From UBA4055 sp964648295 (GTDB taxonomy: Bacteria; UBA4055), in NCBI GenBank assembly GCA_964648295.1, contig CAZYNH010000004.1, positions 62,001 to 126,000 of the forward strand: a stretch of DNA of 64,000 nt, read 5' to 3'. Positions 8,331 through 17,600 of this stretch are shown here, one piece after another. The translations under genes and the position numbers were made by a program. The notes under the pieces are model-generated. The model was not told where the DNA came from. It did not search any database and was given only the letters and a program-made list of their open reading frames with translations. The first letter of the stretch is position 1, and each line of letters opens with the position of its first letter.

Positions 8331-9659
8331 ATGAATGCCGTTTTTTTTTACAGGACTTACTCAAAAATGTACTTAAGGGGCAGAAAGCTCCGGCTGTCCG
8401 TTACCCCTTTAGGTTTCTTTACGCTGGCTGTGTGCGTTATTTCCGGCTTTGCCGGTCTGAATATATTTTCTGCCGACCTGTACAAGCTGTTCTCGCTGTC
8501 ATTCGCGATAATAGCAGTTTCATATTTGAGCAGAGATAAAAAAGCGTCTGACCTTTCGCATATATCCGTGAATGCCTTTTTTGACAAAAGATATAATAAA
8601 GGCGGAATTCATTCATATAATATAATTCTGAATAATGAAAGTTCAAAGGAGTTCAGAAAACTTGAGGTAATCCCTGTTGCCGGATCGTCAGTTCCTTCTA
8701 TTGAGGACTTTATCAGGCTACGCGAACCGGGAGAGGAAAAAAGGAATATCTGGGACAGAAAGATATATTACTTCAGGTGGATATGGCACATGTTAAGACT
8801 GCACAAGGCAGAATTCGAACCTTTAAATGCGGATATAGGGGCCGGAAAATCCTTTAAGGCTGAAGGCAGGTTCAAAGCGGTAAGCAGAGGCCGTGTAAAA
8901 ACAGCCGGTTTTTATATTATCAAAAAAGATCTGTTCGGATTATTCTCGTCATACAGATTTTATGAACGGAAAGAAACACTCTACATATACCCCGCGCCGG
9001 TAAAAATCACAGAGGCAGTTTCGAAAAAGATAAGACTGAGCCTGGAAAGAAAATCAAAGAAATTTTCAAGCTCTCTAATAAAATTCAAGGCCGGCGATTT
9101 TGTAGGTCTCAGAGACTATGTGCCCGGTGATCCCGTAAAGAACATTCACTGGAAAACATGGGCTAAAAGAGATAAACCCGTAATAATCGAAAAAGGTAAC
9201 GACACGGCAAAAAACATCACTCTTTTCCTTATAAACGCGGCACCCGACTCCGGAAACGAACTGAATTTTGAGAACTGCGTCTCTTTCATTTATTCGCTTG
9301 TCAGGAAATTCGAGGCTGAAGATTATGATATGACATTATTCTATTTCAACAGGAACAGAAAACCTGAATCTGTAACGGCCGGAAGTGAGACAGGTAATTT
9401 TTCATCCATATACAATCTGATCTCAGAAATAGAACTGCATGTCACTGATATGAACGGACTTATAAAAATCTCAGAAAGAATGCTGATCAACTCCGGAGCT
9501 ATGGTCATATCGCCTTCGGGTGACATTAATGTGAGAAATTTCTGCCGGAAAAACGGCTTTCTGCTTTTCACCCGGAACGACGGGCGGACGCGTGCGGAAA
9601 ATGAGAATTTTATGATACCTGATTCTAATACTGAAAACTATCAAATTAATCTTCCATGA
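8331..9659 (+). CDS. DUF58 domain protein with membrane anchor
   Basis: A 442-residue protein. Two hydrophobic segments near residues 28-45 and 48-60 anchor it. The DUF58 core is clear at about 255-280: FVGLRDYVPGDPVKNIHWKT, where the R-Y-pGD--R/K-I-W pattern defines the family. The rest resembles a VWA-like fold. It works with MoxR ATPases in an envelope or stress-related assembly that remains poorly defined. The end overlaps the transglutaminase start by four bases (ATGA), so the genes are coupled. Confidence 0.88.
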   Translation: MNAVFFYRTYSKMYLRGRKLRLSVTPLGFFTLAVCVISGFAGLNIFSADLYKLFSLSFAIIAVSYLSRDKKASDLSHISVNAFFDKRYNKGGIHSYNIILNNESSKEFRKLEVIPVAGSSVPSIEDFIRLREPGEEKRNIWDRKIYYFRWIWHMLRLHKAEFEPLNADIGAGKSFKAEGRFKAVSRGRVKTAGFYIIKKDLFGLFSSYRFYERKETLYIYPAPVKITEAVSKKIRLSLERKSKKFSSSLIKFKAGDFVGLRDYVPGDPVKNIHWKTWAKRDKPVIIEKGNDTAKNITLFLINAAPDSGNELNFENCVSFIYSLVRKFEAEDYDMTLFYFNRNRKPESVTAGSETGNFSSIYNLISEIELHVTDMNGLIKISERMLINSGAMVISPSGDINVRNFCRKNGFLLFTRNDGRTRAENENFMIPDSNTENYQINLP

Positions 9660-11575
9660 AAGATTTTCCTTTGATATCTGCTCTGGCACTCGTTTACTGG
9701 GGCATTAACACCGGGAACATGGCCGTATCACTGATCTTCGCGGTCTTGCTTGAAGCCGCTCCCCATCTCAAATTGCGTTTCGATTTTAAAGAGAAGGATT
9801 TTAACAATATTTCAATGATCACATCATTTTCTCTTGCGGGATATGTTATCTATTACATAAATTCAGCTATGGAAATAAGCGTTATTTCAGGTCTTCTGAT
9901 GTTCCTGCCCGTTTCACTTTTCCCTCTTAACTTTTTCTTCATGTACAGCACTTCGGATTCTGTTAACGCTAAAAGGCTGTTCCTTCTTTTTGTAACGAAC
10001 AAGTACTCTGTTTCAAATTCATACATAAGATCGTTCCGGCCTGACTTTCTTTTTCTGGCCGCGCTGATCGTTGGAGGCAGTGTTAAAATAACAGAAGGAA
10101 GCATAGCTCTTCTTTACGCTGTCGCGATAATTATCCTGATAAAATACAGGTCACCGAACCACACCGCGATCAGGTTCATTTCTTCGCTTATTTTTGCATT
10201 AATGATAGCGTTTCTGATCCAGACAGGCATTTACACATCGTTTTCGATACTAAAAGAAACACTCACAGATCTTTATGTCGAAAGATTTATGAAGTTCAGG
10301 TCAGGTGTATCGAATGTCGGAAGTATCGCCAGGCTCAAAGACAGCTTCATTATTGATCTGAGGGCGGATATTTATTATCCCCATCCGGCCGGCGGCTTTC
10401 TTTTTAGAGAAAGAGTATTTAATTCTTATTTCAATGGAACATGGTCTGATTCGGGGACAGAGAAAGCTGAATTTATGCATCTTCATGACCTTTACTCCAA
10501 CGAATTGGATTCCGTCAGGATTTACTATTTCTCCAAAGGAAGGTCCGACCTGATAAAAATGCCTTTCGGGACTTTTGATTTCAACGGTCTCGAGCGGGAT
10601 AAGCTTGTCTTGAACAAAATCGGCAGTTTAACTTATATCTATACACAGCATCTGATAGATTATAAAGCTTATCTGAGAAAAGAAAGGGGATCGGATCTAT
10701 TTAACGAACCCGATAAAACAGACATCAGGTTCGACATGAAAGACTCGGCGTACGCGGATACTGTTATAGATTTTCTGCGACTTAAAGGGTTGAGTGTAAG
10801 GGAGATATACAACAGGATCGACAGATTCTTCAGATCGGATTATAAATATTCTCTTGATTATATCAATGTGGAGGGCCGCCTTAAGATCGATCATTTTATA
10901 AGTGAAAAGAAAGGTCATTGCGAACTTTTCGCCACACTGACCGCACTGGTCTACCGGAGGCTGGATTTTCCGGCAAGATATGTGACCGGTTACCTTGTGA
11001 GTGAATATAGCGGCCTCGAAAATAAATTCATCGCCAGAAGGAAGGACCGGCATGCGTGGGTACTTGTCTGGGACGAAAGCGAAGGATGGATCGAGCTGGA
11101 TCCCACACCGCCCGACATATCCGGATATTCTGAGAAAAGAAACATATTCGGTAAAATATACGATGTGTCATCATATCTTTATTACAAATTCTTCACATTC
11201 AGAAAAGAAAACAGTGAGTTGTTCCGGAACCTATTAATTTATTCGCTTATACCCTTGGGATTATTCCTCATGGTACGAATATTCAAAGATGTAAAATTAA
11301 AGGACAGGACAGCAAATAAAAGGTCAGATCCTTATATCAGAACGAGTGAGCTGGATGTTATTGAAAAAAAACTGGCGTCATCCGGGCATAAACCGGACAA
11401 TATTCCTGTAGGTTCGTGGCTTACGCTGCTAAAGGAGAAATTCAGCGCGTTCGGGAATTCATTTGATAAAGTCAGGGAGCTATACTATAAAAAAAGATAC
11501 GGTATGAAAGAAATGTCTGAAGATGAGAAGAAGGAATTCTCCGATCATTCTGATAATTTCACCAGACTGAAATAG
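9656..11575 (+). CDS. Membrane transglutaminase-like protein (TgpA type)
   Basis: 639 residues. Five to seven hydrophobic helices fill about 1-195, then an extracytoplasmic region, and a transglutaminase core domain. The catalytic triad is present: Cys422 (KGHCELFATL), His466 (DRHAWVLVW) and Asp482 (ELDPTPP). A further transmembrane segment near 520-540 precedes a cytoplasmic tail. This matches TgpA-type proteins encoded with moxR and DUF58 genes, which are thought to act as cysteine protease/transglutaminase enzymes at the outer face of the inner membrane. It converges with the murG gene three bases downstream. Confidence 0.88.
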   Translation: MKDFPLISALALVYWGINTGNMAVSLIFAVLLEAAPHLKLRFDFKEKDFNNISMITSFSLAGYVIYYINSAMEISVISGLLMFLPVSLFPLNFFFMYSTSDSVNAKRLFLLFVTNKYSVSNSYIRSFRPDFLFLAALIVGGSVKITEGSIALLYAVAIIILIKYRSPNHTAIRFISSLIFALMIAFLIQTGIYTSFSILKETLTDLYVERFMKFRSGVSNVGSIARLKDSFIIDLRADIYYPHPAGGFLFRERVFNSYFNGTWSDSGTEKAEFMHLHDLYSNELDSVRIYYFSKGRSDLIKMPFGTFDFNGLERDKLVLNKIGSLTYIYTQHLIDYKAYLRKERGSDLFNEPDKTDIRFDMKDSAYADTVIDFLRLKGLSVREIYNRIDRFFRSDYKYSLDYINVEGRLKIDHFISEKKGHCELFATLTALVYRRLDFPARYVTGYLVSEYSGLENKFIARRKDRHAWVLVWDESEGWIELDPTPPDISGYSEKRNIFGKIYDVSSYLYYKFFTFRKENSELFRNLLIYSLIPLGLFLMVRIFKDVKLKDRTANKRSDPYIRTSELDVIEKKLASSGHKPDNIPVGSWLTLLKEKFSAFGNSFDKVRELYYKKRYGMKEMSEDEKKEFSDHSDNFTRLK

Positions 11576-11578
11576 ATC

Positions 11579-13477
11579 TCAGTGTATATCCCTCACCTTC
11601 TTTTTCATCATGAATACCGGTGTGAATCCGGCGCTTACCAGAAGCATCGAATCTATTTCTTCCCGCAGTTTTTCAGCCGTAATTATTCCTTTCAGCTTTA
11701 TATCGTTCAGGACGGTTATCACAGCCTCTCTTATTTTCCAGTTATCATGATAGTAGAATTTTTTCAGAATTGATATCTCATTCCTGTCAGTCATAAATAC
11801 GGAGATCGAGAGAATAGCATTAAGCAGAACCTCAAAGTTATTGCAGTTTAGAAGTTCAATAATTCTTTCTTTTATTTTCTCGTTCCCGGATGATTCCTCT
11901 CTGAACACTTTTACGGCTTTCAGAGCTTCTGTACGAACTTCCCAGTAAGGGTCCTGAAGTGACGAGAAAATATCCTTTTCGAGAGTTTCGGTATAGATGC
12001 CTGTTTTGGTGTATGATGTGATTATATTCCTTCTTATGAACCCCTTTTTCTCATTTTTCAAAATCCTGCTCAGAAGAGGGATTTTTGATCCGTCCCTCAA
12101 AAGCCCGCAGATCTTTACCGCGTTATTCCTGATGTTCCAGTCTGAAGAAATCAGATAGTGGCTTGCTCTGTAGGAAATGTATTCGTAGTATTCCGAATTT
12201 TTTATCTGATCGGCAGTAAGCTTCTGCAAAGATGAGAGTATCGAAAACGAATTTTTATCCGCGAAAGGATTTTTCTGAACAGGCAGGGTTGCTGAAATTT
12301 CATGGCTCCCGCCTTTCATTACATCTTTAATAAAATTATATATCTCATCGTTCGCGTTCCGTATCACTGAGCCGAAAGCTTTTTTCGACATTTTTTCCAG
12401 TTCTGTTCTCTCAGACATGAAGAATTTAATTTTTTCGGAAAGTAATTTACCTTCGACTTTAATAAAAAGCTTTTCTCCTTCAGGCATAACTTCTTCATAA
12501 ATGATGTCTGAGGCTCCGGAGTCTTTCATGTTGATCGCGTTCATTACCTGGTGGTCGCCCGAAAGGTTCGCTTTAGGGATTATCAGGGAGGGCGTACCGC
12601 ATACCGCTATCTCGTTTATCGTACCTCCTCCTCTCGTAATTATCAGGTCCGCCGCGAAATAGTAGTCTTTTATGTTCTCGGCATAGTCCATACGCCTGTA
12701 AAAACCCAGTTCGCTTTCTTTCAGGCTGTTCTTTTCCATTCTTTTTATTGTATCGAGTACTCCGTTATACTCACCTGTACCTCTGCCTGTAACATGGAAA
12801 AGCAGAAGGTTTTGTGCGTCTTTCAGATACATCAGACTGTCAGCGACGGCCCTGTTAATGGTGCGCGCTCCCTGCGAACCGCCTACGGCGAATACAACGA
12901 ATTTATCGCCGCTGATCCCAAGCTTTGTTCTTGATTCGCTGCGTGAACCCTGAAAGAATTCCGATCTGACAGGATAACCGACATATTTCCCGTTCTCTGG
13001 AAAATCTTTTAGCGACACCATGTATGAAACACCCACGCCGTCGCACATAGGACCCGCGAATTTAACAAGTTTGCCTGCTTCCGCGTTCGCCTCATGCAGG
13101 AACATCTTCGCTTTTGATAATTTGAGTTTCCTTAAAACATGCCCGGCGAAAACGGGCGGAGCCGACACGAACCCTCCTGACCCGATTATCATGTCAGGCC
13201 TGTAGAATAATATTATAAAAACACTTTTAACTGTTCCTGCCAGAACTGAAAGAATGAATTTGAGCATGGAAAGGCTGAATTTACTTCCCGGCATGCCTGT
13301 TGAACGGATAAATTTCATCCTGTAACCTTTTGACGGAACGATCTTAGATTCTATATGATCTTTTGTTCCCAGATATAAAAATTCTGCTTCAGGCTCATTC
13401 TTCTTTATCTGCTCTGCTATCGCGAGAGCCGGATATACATGTCCGCCGGTACCCCCGCCCGTGAGAATATATTTCAT
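11579..13477 (-). CDS. murG: MurG glycosyltransferase fused to HEAT-like repeats
   Basis: Residues 1-385 are a complete MurG: the glycine-rich GGGTGGHVYPALAIA with His13, GSGGFVSAPP (about 99-107), HEANAEAGK (128-136), VGGSQGART (198-206) and the donor-site loop TRGGGTINEIA. MurG adds GlcNAc to lipid I to make lipid II on the inner membrane face. MurG is normally about 360 residues; here about 230 residues follow. They hold repeated helix pairs (VRTEALKAVKVF, WKIREAVITVLNDI and others) typical of HEAT repeats, about 440-615. The gene stands alone, with no mur or fts neighbours. The fused repeats could dock a partner. Confidence 0.9.
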   Translation of the reverse strand: MKYILTGGGTGGHVYPALAIAEQIKKNEPEAEFLYLGTKDHIESKIVPSKGYRMKFIRSTGMPGSKFSLSMLKFILSVLAGTVKSVFIILFYRPDMIIGSGGFVSAPPVFAGHVLRKLKLSKAKMFLHEANAEAGKLVKFAGPMCDGVGVSYMVSLKDFPENGKYVGYPVRSEFFQGSRSESRTKLGISGDKFVVFAVGGSQGARTINRAVADSLMYLKDAQNLLLFHVTGRGTGEYNGVLDTIKRMEKNSLKESELGFYRRMDYAENIKDYYFAADLIITRGGGTINEIAVCGTPSLIIPKANLSGDHQVMNAINMKDSGASDIIYEEVMPEGEKLFIKVEGKLLSEKIKFFMSERTELEKMSKKAFGSVIRNANDEIYNFIKDVMKGGSHEISATLPVQKNPFADKNSFSILSSLQKLTADQIKNSEYYEYISYRASHYLISSDWNIRNNAVKICGLLRDGSKIPLLSRILKNEKKGFIRRNIITSYTKTGIYTETLEKDIFSSLQDPYWEVRTEALKAVKVFREESSGNEKIKERIIELLNCNNFEVLLNAILSISVFMTDRNEISILKKFYYHDNWKIREAVITVLNDIKLKGIITAEKLREEIDSMLLVSAGFTPVFMMKKKVRDIH

Positions 13478-13617
13478 TAAAGCTCCGGAGTTTTAGTCTA
13501 ACGAAAGATAATCGTTTTTGCGCAATTTTTCAATTAAAAACATCGGATCAATTAATATCTTGCAAAACATGCGACCTGAACTTATTTTTGAATAGGAAAC
13601 TTAGCCGGAGAATTATA

Positions 13618-14123
13618 ATGAAGAACTTTATACCTGACCTTATTGCCGAGAAAGCCTCAAAAAACATACTCTCCGGCACAATTACCGCTTCAGCAATGTT
13701 CGTTGATATTTCAGGTTTTACAGCGATGACCCGGTCTCTGATGAAACACGGGAAAGAAGGCGCGGAGGTGCTTTCTAATATTATCAACAACATTTTTACA
13801 CCGGCGATCAGGGCGATCTACGATAACGGCGGCTTCGTAACTACATTCGCGGGAGACGCTTTCACGGCTGTTTTCGAATCTGATGCAGATTACGTTTTGA
13901 ACGCAGTACTTGAGATCAATAAACTTTTCGTTGACGCAGGAAACATAAGCACCAAATTTGGAGAATTTGAGCTGGCTGTAAAGATCGGTCTTTCGCACGG
14001 GGTTATCGAGTTCGGGATTATTGATGCCGATATACAGAAAGCATATTTCTTTAGAGGCGAAGCGATAGACGGATGCGCGAAAGCCGAGCACAAGGCCGGC
14101 AGGATGGAGATCGTTGCAGATCA
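13618..14123 (+). pseudogene. Class III adenylate/guanylate cyclase, N-terminal fragment
   Basis: The ATG at 13618 follows GCCGGAG. About 168 native residues remain: a class III cyclase half with VDISGFTAMTR (first metal Asp), GGFVTTFAGDAF (second) and continuing helices to AGRMEIVADH. Homology stops exactly at the TGG end of an IS3-type element at 14124; reading continues into the element to a stop at 14232. The intact relative in this window (43859-47506) shows what is missing: second cyclase half, ATPase and TPR parts. A TPR tail resembling the missing end lies at 25404-25789. Confidence 0.85.
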
Positions 14124-14529
14124 TGGTTTAGCCCCCTATTGTCAAGACAAATTTGAACCATTTTGCACCTTTATTTTCGAGTACGCTTCATTGAGCACAG
14201 ACATAGGCGTTTTGTATCCCAGCGAGGCATGAAGCCTTCTCATATTATACCACTCCATATATTCATCAACTTTCTCCTTCGCATGACTTAAAGATTCGAA
14301 CTCAAACCTCTGAAACAATTCTCTCTCTTTTCATTGTAACCTCACTCGGCTTCCGTCCGCGTTTAGAAAAGCTCTGCTTATAGTGGTAGCTGCTTCCAAG
14401 ACCAGCTTTTCTTTTTCTACCACACTTAGTTGCTTTCTTCTCATCTTTTTTTCCTCCTGTCATAACTTAACAAATTTTGTACCATTTTGGTACTGATTTT
14501 TTTGTCCAGCCATTTAGGGGGCTAATATA
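14124..14529 (-). mobile_element. Internally deleted IS3-family element (IS2-like ends), about 406 bp
   Basis: The left end (TGGTTTAGCCCCCTA from 14124) and right end (inverted, TATATTAGCCCCCTA to 14529) are related inverted repeats of the kind I recall for IS2-group elements. On the minus strand an AGGAGG ribosome site (14452-14458) and an ATG at 14444 begin a short ORF. In a second frame SSYHYKQSFSKRGRKPSE looks like the start of an IS3 orfB. The text then jumps, near 14330, to the orfB tail (HAKEKVDEYMEWYNMRRLHA). The first 200 bases match 23726-23930 almost exactly. Exact ends are uncertain by a few bases. Confidence 0.8.
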
Positions 14530-14552
14530 AGAATAAAAAAATTAGAAAAACC

Positions 14553-14581
14553 TTGACTTCGAATGGGAATCGGATTAATTT
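14553..14581 (+). promoter_or_regulatory. Possible promoter of the metalloprotease gene
   Basis: TTGACT (14553-14558) and TAATTT (14576-14581) are 17 bases apart, just outside the right end of the IS3-type derivative and about 115 bases before the ATG. The stretch from 14530 to 14694 holds no other gene. The gene itself has an AAGGAG ribosome site. Confidence 0.4.
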
Positions 14582-14694
14582 ACGATACAAGTTTTTACTT
14601 GGAGAAAATGTGAAATACACCCGAAATGAGAATGATAGCATTCAATGTTTTATGTTACAGACAGTGAAGTAAAAACAACAAAAAGGAGTAAAAG

Positions 14695-17600
14695 ATGGAC
14701 AAAAGAGTAGTAAGTGTACTGGTTGCATTGCTTGCAACAGTACTGTGGTCACAAACTGTACCTGAGAAGTGGACAGTTTACACTTTTGTGGGGACATATA
14801 GCACACCTTATCCCTCAGGTGTTGAAACAAAAATAGAAACAGAATTTGGTGATCTTCTTACGAGTGGGTATATAGGGAATCGCTATGGAATGCCGTTTAT
14901 AAGAACTGCAGAGACAGACACATTAAACGAAAGTTTGATTTTTCCAATGATTTTTGATGTTCCAGATAAAGATGAGGAGGGTAATTTTACGGGTGAAAAT
15001 ATTGGGATACAAGAATATCTCGAAAAACATGGTGAAACTGATGAATACGGATTTCAATCAATTCCATACCTGAATTTTTTGGAAGAGGCAGTACCTTCGT
15101 TTTGGAGAACAATGTTTAAAAGAACTAATGATGGCACAAGTGTTCCAAATGTTTCTAGCGAGATTGAGATTAGATATATATGGGTGCCAGAAACAACAAA
15201 TGATCCATGGATTATAAATGATGAAGGATCTTATGGAACTAGAATGAATAATTTACAAAATTTGATTCGCAACACTTTAGAACCAGGTGAATACGATTCG
15301 TACAAAAATCGAAGTGAGAGGAAATCAGTTATGTTAATGTTGCCTGAATACCCCGGTACTTCGGGCTTTGGCTATGTGAGTTATCTAGGAGATTTGGTAG
15401 TTAGAGTTTTTTGGAGACCCGAAGTATTAAATCAAACAACAAATTCGATAGTTCATGAATTGGGACATTCGATTTTGTATTACGATGACCAAGGAAGTGG
15501 GAAAGTTGCTTATGATGGTAAATTGACTGATATATTGAAATTGGGTAGGACATATAATACTACTGGTATTTATGACCTTATGCATAGGACAGGGTCTACT
15601 TTTAGTCCACACCTTCTATATGGTCTTTTACCCTTTAATACTGAGGATTTGATGAATACTAATGGTGTGTTGCTCAAGAATAAAATTATTCCTGAAAATA
15701 GTAACGAAAATAAAACAATAACCTGTTTGAAAGCGATTAGAGAAGATTTGACTGATGAAGAATTGTTAGATGATAACACATTCGAAACAATATCAATACC
15801 GATAACACCAGATCCGGTATTTGATGGAGAAACAAATGGAAATTTAGTTACTAATCAAAAATTCCTTATAGAATACAGGAACGGAGAAAGTTTTGATAAC
15901 TATACTGCGATGTACCAAGATCATATAAGTAAAGGTGTTTTAATATCTCACATTATCAAAAGCCCATATTCAAGTGAGTATCTTTCGAAGAGAATAATTG
16001 ATATAGAGTGTGCAGTTCCATTCCCAGACGGTTATCGAGACCCATCTGAATCATGGCCTTCAAATCCGACATATAATGGGGAATGGTATTTTGGAAAAAA
16101 AATCAACGATTGGATGGATGATTATGCACCTCTTTATCGTTGGCCAATAGAAGGAGGTAAATCTACATGGTGGAGGTTACAACCACCCATAAAGTTCCAA
16201 TCTCTTCCAACTGATTTCTTCAATGATTCTGACAGGAATAAATTTACACCAGTAACAAGACCAAATACAAATTCATGGAAAGGTGCTGAAACCAATATCG
16301 GTGTTTTCGTTGACAAGATCGAAGGTGATTATGCATACTTGAGGATATACAGGAACTATCACTCAAAACCGCTGGAAGCGGGTAATGCAAAAGGACTCAA
16401 AGACGGCAAAAGCGGGCTTACTATAGCTGGTGACGGCTACATAGGTGAAAATTTCTATGTAGGCGAGAATATGCTTCTTAAACTGGGAGATAATGATGTA
16501 CCCAATCAGAGAACAACTCTTGTTCCCGCTACAAGTATGCATGTCAGAAGCGGTGCTGAAATCATATTGAATAATGATACCAAACTCAGGCTGGAGAATT
16601 CAAAACTTGAGTTCAGGGAAAGATCGAAATTCAGTCCTTACGGAACTGCAGCCATTGAGATCGGGAATTCTGAAGTGATCTTTGATGCAGGATCAGTAAT
16701 TGAAACAGAATTCTTGACCAATTACAACATATCTGTAACAGGCAATTCATCCTTCATCAATTCATCTTTCGAAATGCCGAATCAGAGCATCCTGTCCATT
16801 GAATCGGGTGCAAAATTCACTGTTGTTTCCGGTTCTAATCTTTTCCTTTCAGGCAATTCTGTATTGTATGTAAAGGAAGGAGCCGAGCTAGTGTTTGAAG
16901 AAGGTACCGACCTGGCACTTTCAGGCGGGTCAGAGCTTTTTATAGAAAATAATGCTACTGTGTTCTTTAAACAAGGATCTAGGATAGAAGCATTAAAGGG
17001 CTCAAGGATCAGAGGTAGTTTTACGCTTGAAAACAATGTAGTCATCGAGGTGCGTGATAATTCTGATCTGGGATTGCAGTTTACATATCTAAACTTCCCG
17101 AACAGCACTACTCTCAGGCTTGGCAACAATGCAATACTGAAAATTGAGAACGGAAGTAATGTTATCCTTGGTAACGGGATCAATCTCGAATTGTCCGAAG
17201 GTTCAGAGATAGTTGTAATGAACAAAGGGAACCTGACTGCTACAGGTACGACTTTCAGCTATACCGGAGAAGGCAACTGGCTCGGAATTAATGCCATGTC
17301 TGGTAGTTCCGTATCTCTTGACAAGGTTAAAGTTACTAATGCCGAAACCGGAGTAAAAGGAATTGGTAATTACAAATTCAATGTCACGAATTCCGTATTC
17401 ACGAATTGCTTTAACGGAATTGATGTATCAGGTATGGCTTCGAGTAGCAGATACACAATAACCGGAAACAAACTGGCCGGAACCAGTGTCGGTACAGGAA
17501 TATCGGTAACTTCATCACAAGCCGCAACCGCATTCGAAAACAATGAGGTTAGAGGATTTAACACCGGAGTTAGATTTGTTCATAGCTCGCCTGTTTTCAG

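Noticed and set aside
13711..14124. Minus-strand frame opposite the cyclase fragment
   Set aside because: The plus strand carries a recognisable class III cyclase; the minus frame has no motif.
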